DNA of 36,784 bases from Ideonella sp. A 288 (GCF_002198735.1 NZ_MWLO01000075.1:1-36784), one strand, 5' to 3'. Shown: positions 25,692-36,750, counted from the stretch's first letter. The notes: generated by a model not told the origin, from the sequence alone. Program-made: numbers and translations.

Positions 25692-26520
25692 GACGCGCGA
25701 TGCATCGATTATAGAGTTGGGGCACTGGCTGAAGAGCCCGCCCGGCCACTACCTGGTGAGCTGGGAGCAGCTTCAGTTCGACCGTGCGGTGGCCGATCTG
25801 TTCGGCTTCCATGCCCTGCAGCTTGGGCTGCCGCAGATCGACGGACTGCGCGCCAACCGCATGCCGCACCGCTGGGTGGCCAGCGACACCATGATGCTGC
25901 CCGAGTCGATGGACCTGCCACCGGTGGACGACACGCTGGCCACGCTGGCGCCGCACGAGTCGCTGGCGCTGCATTGCGATTTCGATGCGCTGCCGTTTCC
26001 TGCGCAGAGCCTGGATCTGGTGGTGCTGCCCCATGCGCTGGAACTGGCGCGCGATCCGCACGAAACCCTGCGCGAGGTCGAGCGCGTGCTGGTGCCCGAA
26101 GGCCGGGTCGTCATCGCGGGCTTCAACCCGGCCAGCCTGTGGGGATTGCGCCAGAACATCGGCCACCTTCGCCAGCGCACCGGCCTGGGTGGGCGCATGT
26201 TCATGCCCGGCGATGGTGAGTTCATCGGCTACTGGCGGCTGCGCGACTGGTTGCGCCTGCTCAGCTTCGAGGTCGAGGTCGGACGGTTCGGCTGCTGGCG
26301 GCCACCGTTCGGCAGCCAGCGCTGGCTCGAGCGCATGGGCTGGCTCGAGCGTGCCGGCGACCGCTGGTGGCCCGTGTTGGGCGCCATGTACTTCGTCGTC
26401 GCCGTCAAGCGCGTGCGTGGCATGCGCCTGGTGGGCATCGCGCGGCGGCGCAGTGTCGGGGCCAAGGCCACCGCTCCTGCGGTGGCGGCGCATTCCAATG
26501 CAACAACGGAGGGTCGATGA
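25690..26520 (+). CDS. yafS: SAM-dependent methyltransferase, YafS family
   Basis: The 276-residue protein belongs to the class I methyltransferases that sit between gloB and rnhA in many proteobacteria (E. coli yafS). It has [18 protein letters not shown], the post-II motif of Methyltransf_11 proteins, and [24 protein letters not shown], the VLxPGG-like motif. The glycine-rich motif I is degenerate, so methyl transfer is not assured and the substrate is unknown. The N-terminus ([16 protein letters not shown]) and the repeated Trp/Arg C-terminal segment are family-typical. ATG 25690 overlaps the gloB start codon; upstream codons are antisense to gloB and not credible. The stop overlaps the rnhA start (ATGA). 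Confidence 0.85.
   Translation: MTRDASIIELGHWLKSPPGHYLVSWEQLQFDRAVADLFGFHALQLGLPQIDGLRANRMPHRWVASDTMMLPESMDLPPVDDTLATLAPHESLALHCDFDALPFPAQSLDLVVLPHALELARDPHETLREVERVLVPEGRVVIAGFNPASLWGLRQNIGHLRQRTGLGGRMFMPGDGEFIGYWRLRDWLRLLSFEVEVGRFGCWRPPFGSQRWLERMGWLERAGDRWWPVLGAMYFVVAVKRVRGMRLVGIARRRSVGAKATAPAVAAHSNATTEGR
25708..25713 (-). promoter_or_regulatory. gloB promoter -10 box inside yafS
   Basis: A perfect TATAAT on the minus strand lies 16 nt before the gloB ATG, inside the first codons of the divergent yafS gene. A -35 of the form TCTTCA about 16 nt upstream is weak. Predicted leader is about 10 nt. Confidence 0.6.
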
Positions 26521-26963
26521 CCGACCGCGTGGTGATCTACACCGATGGCGCCTGCAAGGGCAACCCGGGGCCCGGGGGCTGGGGCGCGTGGCTGCGCTGG
26601 GGCGAGCACGAGAAGGAACTGTTCGGCGGCGACCCGGCCACCACCAACAACCGGATGGAGTTGACCGCGGTGATCGAGGCCCTGGCCTCGCTGAAGCGGC
26701 ATTCGCCGGTGGCCGTGTACACCGACAGCGAGTACGTGAAGAACGGCATCACGACCTGGATCCACGGCTGGAAGACCCGCGGCTGGCGCACGGCGAACAA
26801 GCAGCCGGTCAAGAACATCGACCTGTGGCAGCGGCTCGATGCCCTGGTGGCGTCGCACGAAGTGCAGTGGCACTGGGTGCGCGGCCACACGGGTGACCCG
26901 GGCAATGAGCGCGCCGACCAGCTGGCCAATCGCGGTGTCGAGGCCGCCCGGCTGGCCCGTTGA
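26517..26963 (+). CDS. rnhA: Ribonuclease HI
   Basis: RNase HI removes RNA from RNA-DNA hybrids, including R-loops and primers. The 148-residue enzyme (E. coli 155) has the full catalytic set: D10 in [12 protein letters not shown]48 in NRMELTA, D70 in [11 protein letters not shown]124 and D134 in [16 protein letters not shown] strong GGAGG ribosome site lies before ATG 26517, and the start overlaps the yafS stop. In E. coli the next gene region carries dnaQ; here dnaQ is absent and the RND efflux genes follow after 84 nt. Confidence 0.97.
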   Translation: MTDRVVIYTDGACKGNPGPGGWGAWLRWGEHEKELFGGDPATTNNRMELTAVIEALASLKRHSPVAVYTDSEYVKNGITTWIHGWKTRGWRTANKQPVKNIDLWQRLDALVASHEVQWHWVRGHTGDPGNERADQLANRGVEAARLAR

Positions 26964-27047
26964 ACGCCCCCGTCGACCTGGGTAGCCCACCCGAGGGCGG
27001 ATCTTGACGGATATCGTTACAGTGGACGACCGGATTCGAACCAGAAC

Positions 27048-28310
27048 ATGAAGACCTCGCACACCGCCGCCCTTGCCGTCCTGTTGGCTGCTGCGTTGGG
27101 TGGGGCCTGGTGGCTTCAGAACCGAACGAATGCGGCCACGGTGCTGGCGGGTGCGGCGCCGGCGGCCTCGGGCGCCACGGCGGGCGGTCCAGGGGCATCG
27201 GCCAGTGGCGGGGCTCGAGGAGGGCCGACCGGGCCGGGCGCACCCGCGGGCCCCATCGCCGTCGAGGTGGGCCGGGTCGAGGTGATGCGCCTGGAGGACG
27301 ATGCCGCGGCCGTGGGGTCGCTGCGGGCCAACCAAGGGGTGATGCTGCGGCCCGAAGTGAGCGGTCGGATCTCGGCGCTCGAGTTCTCCGACGGCCAGCG
27401 CGTGCGCCGCGGCCAGGTGCTGGTGCGCCTGGACGATACGTTGCAGCAAGCCCAGCTGAAGCAGGCCGAGGCCCAGGCCAGCATCGCCCGAACCAACCTG
27501 CAGCGCAGCCGCGAACTGGTCGCGCAGAACTTCGTCAGCCAAAGCGCGGTGGACCAGAACGCCGCAGCCATGGACGTGGCCATGGCGCAGGTGGCCCTGG
27601 CCCAGGCGCAGTTGGCGCGCATGCGCATCCTGGCGCCGTTCGACGGCCTGACCGGCATTCGCAACGTCAGCCTCGGCGACTACGTCAAGGACGGCGCCGA
27701 CCTGGTCGCCGTCGAGGACACGTCGTCGGTCTGGGTGGATTTCCGCCTGCCGGAGCGTTACCTCTCGCGGGTGCGACAAGGACAGCCCGTCCAGCTGTCG
27801 CTCGATTCCATGCCCGGCCGGCGCTTCGAGGCCCGCATCGGCGCGCTCGATGCCCAGCTGGATGCCAATGGGCGATCGGTGCTGGTGCGCGCCCGCATGG
27901 CCAACACCGACGGCACCCTGAGGGGCGGCATGTTCGCCCGCGCCCGCGTCGTCTTCGCCGTGCGCGAGCAGGCACTGGTGGTGCCCGAAGAGGCGCTGGT
28001 GCCGCTGGGCGACAAGCAGTTCGTCATCAAGGTGGTCGACACCCCCGAGGGCGGCAAGGCCGCCAAGCGCATCGAGGCGCGCATCGGCCATCGACTGCCT
28101 GGCAAGGTGGAACTGCTCGACGGCGTGGCCGCAGGTGACCTGGTGGTGATCGCCGGACAGGCGCGCCTGATGCGCGGCGAGGGGCAGGCCCTGCGCATCG
28201 TCGACATCGACAAGCCTGCCGGCACGCGTCCGCCGGGTGCCGGCGCCTCGGGCGCGGCGTCCGGCCCCGGCAACGGGCCGGGTGCGCGCCGCGCGGCGAC
28301 CGCGGTCTGA
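27048..28310 (+). CDS. RND efflux periplasmic adaptor (membrane fusion protein)
   Basis: The adaptor links the inner-membrane pump to an outer-membrane channel. The 420-residue protein begins with a hydrophobic N-terminal anchor (MKTSHTAALAVLLAAALGG) and an Ala/Gly-rich linker. The lipoyl halves follow (LRPEVSGRISALEFSDGQRVRRG and, later, RILAPFDGLTGIRNVSLGDYV) around a coiled-coil hairpin (about 135-185). Beta-barrel (SVWVDFRLPERYLSRV) and membrane-proximal (VPEEALVPLGDKQFV) regions come next, and the chain ends in a Gly/Pro tail. It is not a lipoprotein by lipobox. Its gene lies 84 nt after rnhA, with a TTGACG at 27004-27009 that could serve as a -35, and is followed 20 nt later by the pump gene. 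Confidence 0.92.
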   Translation: MKTSHTAALAVLLAAALGGAWWLQNRTNAATVLAGAAPAASGATAGGPGASASGGARGGPTGPGAPAGPIAVEVGRVEVMRLEDDAAAVGSLRANQGVMLRPEVSGRISALEFSDGQRVRRGQVLVRLDDTLQQAQLKQAEAQASIARTNLQRSRELVAQNFVSQSAVDQNAAAMDVAMAQVALAQAQLARMRILAPFDGLTGIRNVSLGDYVKDGADLVAVEDTSSVWVDFRLPERYLSRVRQGQPVQLSLDSMPGRRFEARIGALDAQLDANGRSVLVRARMANTDGTLRGGMFARARVVFAVREQALVVPEEALVPLGDKQFVIKVVDTPEGGKAAKRIEARIGHRLPGKVELLDGVAAGDLVVIAGQARLMRGEGQALRIVDIDKPAGTRPPGAGASGAASGPGNGPGARRAATAV

Positions 28311-28330
28311 GCCACGGAACGGGGCCCGAC

Positions 28331-31300
28331 ATGAAAGTCTCCGACCTGTCGATCCGGCGCCCGGTGTTCGCCACCGTGATGTCGCTGCTCATCGTGCTGG
28401 TGGGGCTGGTGTCGTACACCAAGCTGTCCGTGCGCGAATATCCTCGCATCGACGAGCCGGTGGTCACCGTGAGCACGCGGCTCATCGGCGCATCGTCGGA
28501 AGTCATCGAGTCGCAGGTGACCAAACCGCTCGAGGATTCGATCGCGGGCATCGACGGCGTCGACATCCTGACCTCGATCTCGCGCTCCGAGCAGAGCCAG
28601 ATCACGGTGCGGTTCAAGCTCACCAAGGAACCTGATTCCGCGGCGGCCGACGTGCGCGACCGCGTGTCGCGCGTGCGCGGTCGCCTGCCGGACGCCGCCG
28701 ACGAGCCGGTGATCGCCAAGGTGGAAGCCGATGCCACGCCGGTGATCTGGCTGGCCTTCGTCACCGACACGATGAGCCCACTCGATGTCACCGACATCAT
28801 CAACCGGGTCGTCAAGCCCAGGCTGCAGACCATCCCCGGCGTGGCCGACGTGCAGATCGGTGGCGACCGCAAGTTCTCGATGCGCATCTGGCTCGACCCC
28901 GATCGCCTCGCCGCGCACCGGCTGACGGTGCAGGACGTCGAAGATGCATTGCGGCGCCAGAACCTCGAGGTGCCTGCCGGCCGCATCGAGAGCACGCAGC
29001 GCGAGTTCAGCGTCACCTCTCGCACCGAACTGGCCACGCCGGCGCAGTTCGCCGACGTGGCCTTGAAGCAGGTCAATGGCTACACCGTGCGGCTGCGCGA
29101 CGTGGGGCGCGTCGAGCAGGCGGCGGCGAGCGAACGCTCGCGGGTCCGCCTGAACGGCCAGCCGTCCATCTCCACCGGCATCGTGCGCAACGCCACGGCC
29201 AATCCGCTGGAGGTGGCGGCCGGGGTGCGCGCGGCCCTGCCGCTGATCCAGCGCGACCTGCCGCCTGGCCTGAAGGTGATCCAGGCCAACGACAACTCGG
29301 TGTTCATCGAGCGGTCCATCCAGTCGGTGTTCCAGACCGTGGCCGAGGCCACGGGCCTCGTGGCCCTGGTGGTGTTCGTCTTCCTGCGCACGATGCGGGC
29401 GTCGATCATCCCGCTGGTCACCATCCCGGTCAGCCTGATCGGCAGTTTTGCGCTGATGGCGGCGGCGGGGTTCACGGTCAACACGCTGACGCTGCTGGCG
29501 CTGGTGCTGGCGATCGGCCTGGTGGTGGACGATGCGATCGTGGTGCTGGAGAACATCTTCCGCCACATCGAGGAGGGTCTCGAGCCCTTCCAGGCCGCGC
29601 TGCGCGGCGCGCGCGAGATCGGCTTTGCCGTGGTGGCCATGACGCTGACGCTGGCCGCGGTGTTCGCCCCGCTGGCCTTCACGCCGGGGCGCACGGGCCG
29701 GCTGTTCGTCGAGTTCGCGCTGACGCTGGCCGGGGCCGTGCTGGTGTCGGGCTTCATCGCGCTGACGCTGACCCCGATGCTGTGCAGCAAGTTGCTGCGG
29801 CACAACCCCACGCCAACGCGCTTCGACCGTGGCATGGAGCGGGTGCTGGTCGGGCTGTCGCGCCAGTACGAGGTGGCGCTGAAGTGGGTGCTTGGCCAGC
29901 GCTGGATCGTGCTGGTGGTGATGCTGGCCAGCGGCGGCGGCAGCTGGTGGCTGTTCTCGACCGCCAAGAGCGAACTGGCCCCGATGGAGGACCGCGGCGT
30001 GATCTTCATGCCGATCAATGCGCCCGACGGCTCGACGCTGGAGTACACCTCGCGCTACCTCGACGCCATCGAGCGGATGACGTCGAACATCCCCGAGATC
30101 GATCGCCGCTTCGTGTTTGCGGGCAACCCGTCGGTGGCCCAGGGCACGGCCATCTTCCGCACGGTGGATTGGGGCGAGCGCAAGCGAAGCACCCTGGAGA
30201 TCGCGCGGTCGCTGCAACCACAAGTGAGCAGCCTGCCGGGCGTGACCGCGTTCGCGATCACCCCACCCAGCCTGGGGCAGGGCTTCCGCGAGCGGCCGAT
30301 CAACTTCGTCATCGTCACCAGCGACAGCTACGACAACCTGTCCCGCGTCTCGCAGCAGATGGTGGCCGAGATGAACAAGAACCCGGGCTTCCAGCAGCCC
30401 GACACCGACCTGCGGCTGAACAAGCCCGAGGTGTTCATGGAGGTCGACCGCGATCGCGCGGCCGACATGGGCGTGGCGGTCGATCAGGTGGCACGCACTG
30501 TCGAGACCATGCTCGGAGGCCGCAACGTCACCCGCTACAAGCGCGATGCCGACCAGTACGACGTGATCGTGCAGACCACCGCGCAGGGCCGCACGACGCC
30601 CGAGGACATCGAGAAGATCTTCGTGCGCGGCCGCAACGACACCATGGTGCCGCTGTCGTCGCTGGTCAAGCTGCGCGAGGCGGTGAGCCCGCGCGAACTG
30701 AATCACTTCAACCAGCGGCGCTCGGTGAGCATCACCGCCAATCTGGCGCCGGGCTATTCGCTGGGCGAGGCGCTGCAGTTCATGGACGAGACGGCGCGCA
30801 AGGTGCTGCAGCCCGGCTATGCCACCGAGTTGAACGGCGTGTCGCGCGAGTTCCGCGCGTCGAGCGGCGCCCTGGGGCTGGTGTTCGTGCTGGCGCTGGC
30901 CTTCATCTTCCTGGTGCTGGCGGCCCAGTTCGAGAGCTTCGTCGACCCCTTCGTCATCATGCTGTCGGTGCCCTTGTCGATGGTGGGTGCGCTGGCGGCG
31001 TTGAAATGGTCGGGCGGCACGCTCAACGTGTATTCGCAGATCGGGCTCATCACGCTGGTGGGTCTGATCACCAAGCACGGCATCCTGATCGTGGAATTCA
31101 GCAACCAGCTGCGCCAGCAGGGGCGCGACGTGCGCACGGCCGTGGTCGAGGCGGCCAGCCTGCGGCTGCGGCCCATCCTGATGACCACCGGCGCCATGGT
31201 CTTGGGGGCCTTGCCGCTGGCGTTGGCCACCGGCGCCGGCGCCGAAAGCCGGCGGCAGATCGGCTGGGTCATCGTGGGCGGCATGTCGCTGGGCACCTTG

Positions 31301-31411
31301 CTGACGATCTTCGTCGTACCCACCGTCTACACGCTGCTGGCCCGCAGGCGCGTGCCGGGTGCGATCACCACGCCGGAAGTGGCAGAGCCTGTGCTCGACG
31401 GCGCGGAGTGA
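28331..31411 (+). CDS. RND efflux pump permease (HAE-1 type)
   Basis: This is the proton-driven inner-membrane pump subunit. The 1026-residue protein has the RND plan of two halves of one plus five helices with large periplasmic loops. It shows the proton-relay aspartates in LAIGLVVDDAIVVLENIFRH and the lysine in LVGLITKHGILIVEFSNQ, the length of AcrB/MdtC pumps and the opening MKVSDLSIRRPVFATVM. The adaptor gene lies directly before it, so the pair forms one unit, but no TolC-like channel gene follows; a channel encoded elsewhere must be shared. Substrates cannot be read from the sequence, though absence of heavy-metal-type motifs favours organic compounds. No regulator gene is adjacent. Confidence 0.94.
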   Translation: MKVSDLSIRRPVFATVMSLLIVLVGLVSYTKLSVREYPRIDEPVVTVSTRLIGASSEVIESQVTKPLEDSIAGIDGVDILTSISRSEQSQITVRFKLTKEPDSAAADVRDRVSRVRGRLPDAADEPVIAKVEADATPVIWLAFVTDTMSPLDVTDIINRVVKPRLQTIPGVADVQIGGDRKFSMRIWLDPDRLAAHRLTVQDVEDALRRQNLEVPAGRIESTQREFSVTSRTELATPAQFADVALKQVNGYTVRLRDVGRVEQAAASERSRVRLNGQPSISTGIVRNATANPLEVAAGVRAALPLIQRDLPPGLKVIQANDNSVFIERSIQSVFQTVAEATGLVALVVFVFLRTMRASIIPLVTIPVSLIGSFALMAAAGFTVNTLTLLALVLAIGLVVDDAIVVLENIFRHIEEGLEPFQAALRGAREIGFAVVAMTLTLAAVFAPLAFTPGRTGRLFVEFALTLAGAVLVSGFIALTLTPMLCSKLLRHNPTPTRFDRGMERVLVGLSRQYEVALKWVLGQRWIVLVVMLASGGGSWWLFSTAKSELAPMEDRGVIFMPINAPDGSTLEYTSRYLDAIERMTSNIPEIDRRFVFAGNPSVAQGTAIFRTVDWGERKRSTLEIARSLQPQVSSLPGVTAFAITPPSLGQGFRERPINFVIVTSDSYDNLSRVSQQMVAEMNKNPGFQQPDTDLRLNKPEVFMEVDRDRAADMGVAVDQVARTVETMLGGRNVTRYKRDADQYDVIVQTTAQGRTTPEDIEKIFVRGRNDTMVPLSSLVKLREAVSPRELNHFNQRRSVSITANLAPGYSLGEALQFMDETARKVLQPGYATELNGVSREFRASSGALGLVFVLALAFIFLVLAAQFESFVDPFVIMLSVPLSMVGALAALKWSGGTLNVYSQIGLITLVGLITKHGILIVEFSNQLRQQGRDVRTAVVEAASLRLRPILMTTGAMVLGALPLALATGAGAESRRQIGWVIVGGMSLGTLLTIFVVPTVYTLLARRRVPGAITTPEVAEPVLDGAE

Positions 31412-31499
31412 GCGCGTGGGGTGCTGTCGTCGGCCTGCCGATGTGCAGTGCGCCCATCAGTCCGGTGCGCGGCAACTGGGCGCCACCGCTGTCAGGCGA

Positions 31500-31811
31500 T
31501 CAGACTTGTCCGTACAGCAGCTTGCGCTGGGCCGTGTAGGCCCACCATGGCGCGGGCGCTGCGCCGCGCATGAAGTCAGTGGCGGCCATGAAGGTGTCCA
31601 GCACGCACGGATCCTGCCGCTTGCCGGTGTGCGCGCACAGCGACTGGTACAGCACGAAGGCATCGCGGTGCGCCAGTTCACGCGGATGCGCAATGCCCAG
31701 CGCACGCAGATCGGCGGCCATGGCCGGGCCGATGTTGGGCAACTGCTCGAGCCGCTGGCATTCGTGGGCCGAGGCGGCCTTGGGTGCCTTGACGACCATG
31801 GCGCGGCTCAC
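31500..31811 (-). CDS. Helix-hairpin-helix protein, Cdd1 (pathogenicity locus) family
   Basis: The 103-residue protein has a helix-hairpin-helix motif ([20 protein letters not shown]) followed by REL...[27 protein letters not shown] and a WWAYTAQRK end. This is the pattern of the small Cdd1-type proteins (PF11731). Such motifs bind DNA non-specifically; the biological role is not established. The GTG start at 31811 overlaps the lexA stop by four bases (GTGA), so it is probably translationally coupled to lexA; ATG 31799 is an alternative start. If so, it belongs to the SOS regulon. It is convergent with the pump gene, 88 nt away. Confidence 0.75.
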   Translation of the reverse strand: MSRAMVVKAPKAASAHECQRLEQLPNIGPAMAADLRALGIAHPRELAHRDAFVLYQSLCAHTGKRQDPCVLDTFMAATDFMRGAAPAPWWAYTAQRKLLYGQV

Positions 31812-32485
31812 ATCATCATGTTGTTGCGGATGAGACCGACGGCGATGCCTTCGAGCTCGAAGTCGACATCGCCGAAGGGCACGATGATGGGCTGGAAATC
31901 GGGGTTCTCTGGCAGCAGCTCGATGCTGGTGCGGGTGCGCCGCAGGCGCTTGACGGTGACGTCGTCGCCCAGGCGCGCCACGACGATCTGGCCGTTCTTG
32001 GCGTCGCGCGCCTTTTGCACCGCGAGCAGGTCGCCGTCAAGGATGCCGGCGTCGCGCATGCTCATGCCGCGCACCTTCAGCAGGTAGTCGGGGCGGCGCG
32101 GGAACATGCTGGCCTCGACCAGGTAGGTTTGATCGATGTGTTCCTGCGCCAGGATCGGGCTGCCCGCAGCCACCCGACCGACGAGCGGCAGGGTGAGCTG
32201 GGCGAGGCTGGGCAAGGGCAGCGAGTACTGCTTGCCGCGGGCTTCGTTCAGGGCGCGCAAGGTGTCCGACCGCAGGCGAATGCCGCGCGAGGTGCCCCCC
32301 ACCAGTTCGATGACGCCCTTGCGGGCCAGCGCCTGCAGGTGCTCTTCGGCGGCATTGGCCGACTTGAAGCCCAGCTCGGCGGCGATCTCGGCCCGGGTGG
32401 GCGGGGCCCCGGTGCGTTCGATCGCGCTTTGCACCAGATCGAGAATCTGCTGCTGGCGGGCGGTGAGCTTGGGGCCTTCTTCCAT
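31808..32485 (-). CDS. lexA: SOS repressor LexA
   Basis: LexA represses DNA-damage genes and cuts itself when RecA filaments form. The 225-residue protein has an N-terminal winged helix ([16 protein letters not shown], then [21 protein letters not shown]). The cleavage bond A107-G108 lies in [10 protein letters not shown]. The catalytic dyad is S142 in GMSM and K179 in VTVKR. ATG 32485 has AGGAG about 10 nt upstream. The C-terminal tail NNMMM is short. Two SOS boxes lie upstream at 32569 and 32588, so the gene is autoregulated. A helix-hairpin-helix gene is coupled downstream. Confidence 0.98.
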   Translation of the reverse strand: MEEGPKLTARQQQILDLVQSAIERTGAPPTRAEIAAELGFKSANAAEEHLQALARKGVIELVGGTSRGIRLRSDTLRALNEARGKQYSLPLPSLAQLTLPLVGRVAAGSPILAQEHIDQTYLVEASMFPRRPDYLLKVRGMSMRDAGILDGDLLAVQKARDAKNGQIVVARLGDDVTVKRLRRTRTSIELLPENPDFQPIIVPFGDVDFELEGIAVGLIRNNMMM

Positions 32486-32568
32486 GGGGCGAGACTCCTG
32501 CGAGTGGCACTGCCGCGGTGTGCCGCAGCGGCCGATGGGTGTCGTGGACCGGCAAAGCCGTGCCATGA

Positions 32569-32603
32569 CTGACGTTTTATCCAGTGACTGTATTTTTATC
32601 CAG
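32569..32603. promoter_or_regulatory. Tandem LexA (SOS) boxes between lexA and asparaginase
   Basis: Two 16-bp sites fit the CTG-N10-CAG consensus: 32569-32584 (CTGACGTTTTATCCAG) and 32588-32603 (CTGTATTTTTATCCAG). They are separated by 3 bp, so they also form an imperfect direct repeat of period 19. Read towards lexA they are CTGGATAAAACGTCAG and CTGGATAAAAATACAG. The second ends 11 nt before the asparaginase ATG, so LexA could repress both genes. Confidence 0.8.
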
Positions 32604-32614
32604 AAGAGGTCGGA

Positions 32615-33556
32615 ATGCCAAGCACCATCGTGATCCTGGGCACGGGAGGCACCATTGCCGGCACCGCCAGCGACCCGTCCGACAACGTCGGCTACACCGC
32701 CGCGCAGCGGTCGGTGGGCGATCTGCTGGCGGCCGTGCCCATGCTGGCCGGGCGACCGATCGAGGCCGAACAGGTGGCCCAACTCGACAGCAAGGACATG
32801 GACCACGCCACCTGGCAGCGCCTGGCGCAGCGGACGGCCCATCACCTGTCGCGCGCGGACGTGGCCGGCGTCGTGGTCACCCATGGCACCGACACGCTGG
32901 AAGAGACGGCATGGCTGCTGCACCGGGTGCTGGCGCCGTCGAAGCCGGTGGTGCTGACCGCGGCGATGCGGCCGGCCACGGCCCTGTCTGCGGACGGGCC
33001 GCAAAACCTGCTGGACGCGGTGACGGTGGCGCAGATGCGTGGCGCGCGGGGCGTGGTGACGGTGGTGGCCGGCAACGTGCATGGGCCGGCCGACGTGCGC
33101 AAGGTGCACCCCTACCGCACCGATGCCTTCTCGTCCGGCGACGCCGGGCCGCTGGCCCGGGTCGAGGAGGGCCACCTGCGGCAGCACCGAGACTGGCCTG
33201 ACGGCCCCGCGATGGGACTCGGCCGACTCGCCGTCGACCCGGCGGAGTGGCCCTGGGTCGAGGTGGTCACCAGCCACGCCGGTGCGCGCGGGGGCGGCAT
33301 CGATGCATTGGTGGCGGCCGGGGTGCGTGGCCTGGTGGTGGCCTGCACCGGCAACGGCACGGTCCACCATGCGGTGGACGCGGCGCTGCAACGTGCCACC
33401 CATGCCGGGGTGCTGGTGTGGCGTTGCACGCGCTGTGCGGGCGGGGTGCTGGTCGGTGACCCCGCGCTGTTGTCCCCCGCGGCGGCGATGTCGCCCTGGC
33501 AGGCCCGCGTCGAGATGATGCTGGGCCTGATGGGCGAGCCGCCCGCGGGCGGCTGA
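32615..33556 (+). CDS. L-asparaginase (cytoplasmic type)
   Basis: The enzyme hydrolyses L-asparagine to aspartate and ammonia. The 313-residue protein has the active-site threonine in GTGGTIAG and the second catalytic group [10 protein letters not shown], then the loop [22 protein letters not shown]. There is no signal peptide, so it is cytoplasmic; a typical periplasmic type II enzyme would start with one. The AGAGG ribosome site sits 7-8 nt before ATG 32615. The start is only 11 nt after an SOS box, an unusual place for this gene. The stop codon (33554-33556) abuts the stop codon of the convergent ohr gene. Confidence 0.9.
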   Translation: MPSTIVILGTGGTIAGTASDPSDNVGYTAAQRSVGDLLAAVPMLAGRPIEAEQVAQLDSKDMDHATWQRLAQRTAHHLSRADVAGVVVTHGTDTLEETAWLLHRVLAPSKPVVLTAAMRPATALSADGPQNLLDAVTVAQMRGARGVVTVVAGNVHGPADVRKVHPYRTDAFSSGDAGPLARVEEGHLRQHRDWPDGPAMGLGRLAVDPAEWPWVEVVTSHAGARGGGIDALVAAGVRGLVVACTGNGTVHHAVDAALQRATHAGVLVWRCTRCAGGVLVGDPALLSPAAAMSPWQARVEMMLGLMGEPPAGG

Positions 33557-33982
33557 TCAGACGACCGTGAGCGTCACGTCGATGTTGCCTCGGGTGGCGT
33601 TCGAATAAGGGCACACCTGGTGGGCGGCCGCCACCAGCGCTTCGGCCTGGGCGCGGTCCATGCCGGGCACGGTGATGCGCATGGCCACCTGCAGGCCGAA
33701 GCCTGCCGGGATGGGGCCGATGCCGACGTCGGAGGTGATGGACACGTCGTCCGGCACCTTCAGCTTCATGCGCGCCGCCACGGCCTTCATCGCGCCGATG
33801 AAACACGCTGAGTAGCCGGCCGCGAACATCTGCTCGGGGTTGGTGCCCGGCCCGCCCGCGCCGCCCAGTTCCTTGGGCGTGGACAGCGCCACCTTCAGCA
33901 CGCCGTCGGACGATTCGGCCGAGCCGGTGCGACCCCCGGTGGCGGTGGCGGTGGCGGTGTAGAGAACCTTGTCGAGGGCCAT
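33557..33982 (-). CDS. ohr: Organic hydroperoxide resistance protein Ohr
   Basis: Ohr is a thiol peroxidase that reduces organic and fatty-acid hydroperoxides. The 141-residue protein has catalytic C60 in [12 protein letters not shown], resolving C124 in [14 protein letters not shown]18 and E50, all family-typical. It reads [20 protein letters not shown] at the start. A GGAA ribosome site lies 7-9 nt upstream. It follows ohrR on the same strand after 39 nt, so it can be transcribed from the OhrR-controlled promoter; I see no separate clear operator in the short gap. Its stop codon is back-to-back with that of the asparaginase gene (TGATCA). Confidence 0.96.
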   Translation of the reverse strand: MALDKVLYTATATATGGRTGSAESSDGVLKVALSTPKELGGAGGPGTNPEQMFAAGYSACFIGAMKAVAARMKLKVPDDVSITSDVGIGPIPAGFGLQVAMRITVPGMDRAQAEALVAAAHQVCPYSNATRGNIDVTLTVV

Positions 33983-34021
33983 GGTGTTTCCTTTCGAGGA
34001 CGTTGGACGAGGTGCGCGGGG

Positions 34022-34510
34022 CTACGGGCCCGTGCGCGTGGAGGAATCGGCGAGCCGGTCGCGCAGCTGGCGCAGCTGGGCGGACAGGCGTGCGAGTTCG
34101 GTCAGGTCGCAGGCGGTGGCGCAGGCCATCGCCTGGGGCACCTTGACCGCTCGCGATTTGAGCTTCCGGCCGTCCGGCGTGAGCTGCAGCAGCACCCGGC
34201 GCTCGTCGGTGGCGTCGCGCAGGCGCCGCACCAGGCCGAGGGCTTCCAGGCGCTTGAGCAACGGGGTGAGCGTGCCGGAATCGAGCGTGAGCCGATCGCC
34301 GAGTTGCGAGACGGTGAGGCCGTCGCCCTCCCACAGCACCAGCATCGCCAGGTACTGAGGGTAGGTCAGCCCCAGCGGCTCGAGCAGCGGCTTGTAGGCC
34401 TTGGTCATGGCCAGCGACGCCGAGTACAGCGCGAAGCACAGCTGATGATCGAGCGCGAGCCAATCATCGGGGCTGGCGGGCCTGGCGTTCGCGGTACGTC
34501 GGGTTGGCAT
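34022..34510 (-). CDS. ohrR: MarR-family organic peroxide sensor OhrR
   Basis: OhrR represses ohr until its reactive cysteine is oxidised by organic peroxides. The 162-residue protein has the sensor cysteine C25 in LDHQLCFALYSASLAM, the hallmark of OhrR. A MarR winged helix follows (about 55-130, with GLTVSQLGDRLTLDSGTLTPLLKRLEA and ERRVLLQLTPDGRKL). ATG 34510 is the start. It lies only 7 nt after the -10 box TATATT, and there is no ribosome site, so the message is probably leaderless. A palindromic operator lies between -35 and -10. ohr follows downstream. Confidence 0.93.
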   Translation of the reverse strand: MPTRRTANARPASPDDWLALDHQLCFALYSASLAMTKAYKPLLEPLGLTYPQYLAMLVLWEGDGLTVSQLGDRLTLDSGTLTPLLKRLEALGLVRRLRDATDERRVLLQLTPDGRKLKSRAVKVPQAMACATACDLTELARLSAQLRQLRDRLADSSTRTGP

Positions 34511-34517
34511 GATCAGA

Positions 34518-34548
34518 AATATAGCGAGCAATTGAATTGCACACAATT
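34518..34548 (-). promoter_or_regulatory. ohrR-ohr promoter and OhrR operator
   Basis: On the minus strand TTGTGT (34546-34541) and TATATT (34523-34518) are separated by exactly 17 nt. Between them the palindrome GCAATT-G-AATTGC (34528-34540) spans the spacer, and AATTG-CACA-CAATT (34535-34548) overlaps it. AATT-centred palindromes of this kind are known OhrR binding sites, so the repressor would cover the promoter. Confidence 0.8.
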
Positions 34549-34705
34549 TAAATGGTCATTGCCAGCACTGTCGGCGGGCAGGGTCGTTGCCCTCGGCGAT
34601 CTATGCTGACGCGTTGGGGCGGACGGGTCCGGCGCGCCGACAATGGCAAGCGCCGAGGCAAAGGCGCCTGCCACAAACCGGGCAGGACAGAGGAGGATTC
34701 GACGC

Positions 34706-34716
34706 GGCCGGCGAGA

Positions 34717-34726
<10 letters not shown>
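34706..34726 (-). other. Stem-loop across the ABC-F stop codon
   Basis: GGCCGGC (34706-34712) and GCCGGCC (34720-34726) pair perfectly around a 7-nt loop that includes the stop codon of the ABC-F gene (34719-34717). It is not followed by T's, so it may stabilise the 3' end rather than end transcription. The remaining sequence between 34549 and 34705 shows no gene. Confidence 0.5.

Positions 34727-36750
<2,024 letters not shown>

Noticed and set aside
27758-31078. A very long open frame (over 1,100 codons) on the minus strand opposite the RND efflux genes
   Set aside because: It is a shadow of the high third-position GC of the coding strand. The plus-strand frames have clear RND and adaptor motifs, and the antisense peptide is a His/Arg/Gln-rich, low-complexity sequence without family features.
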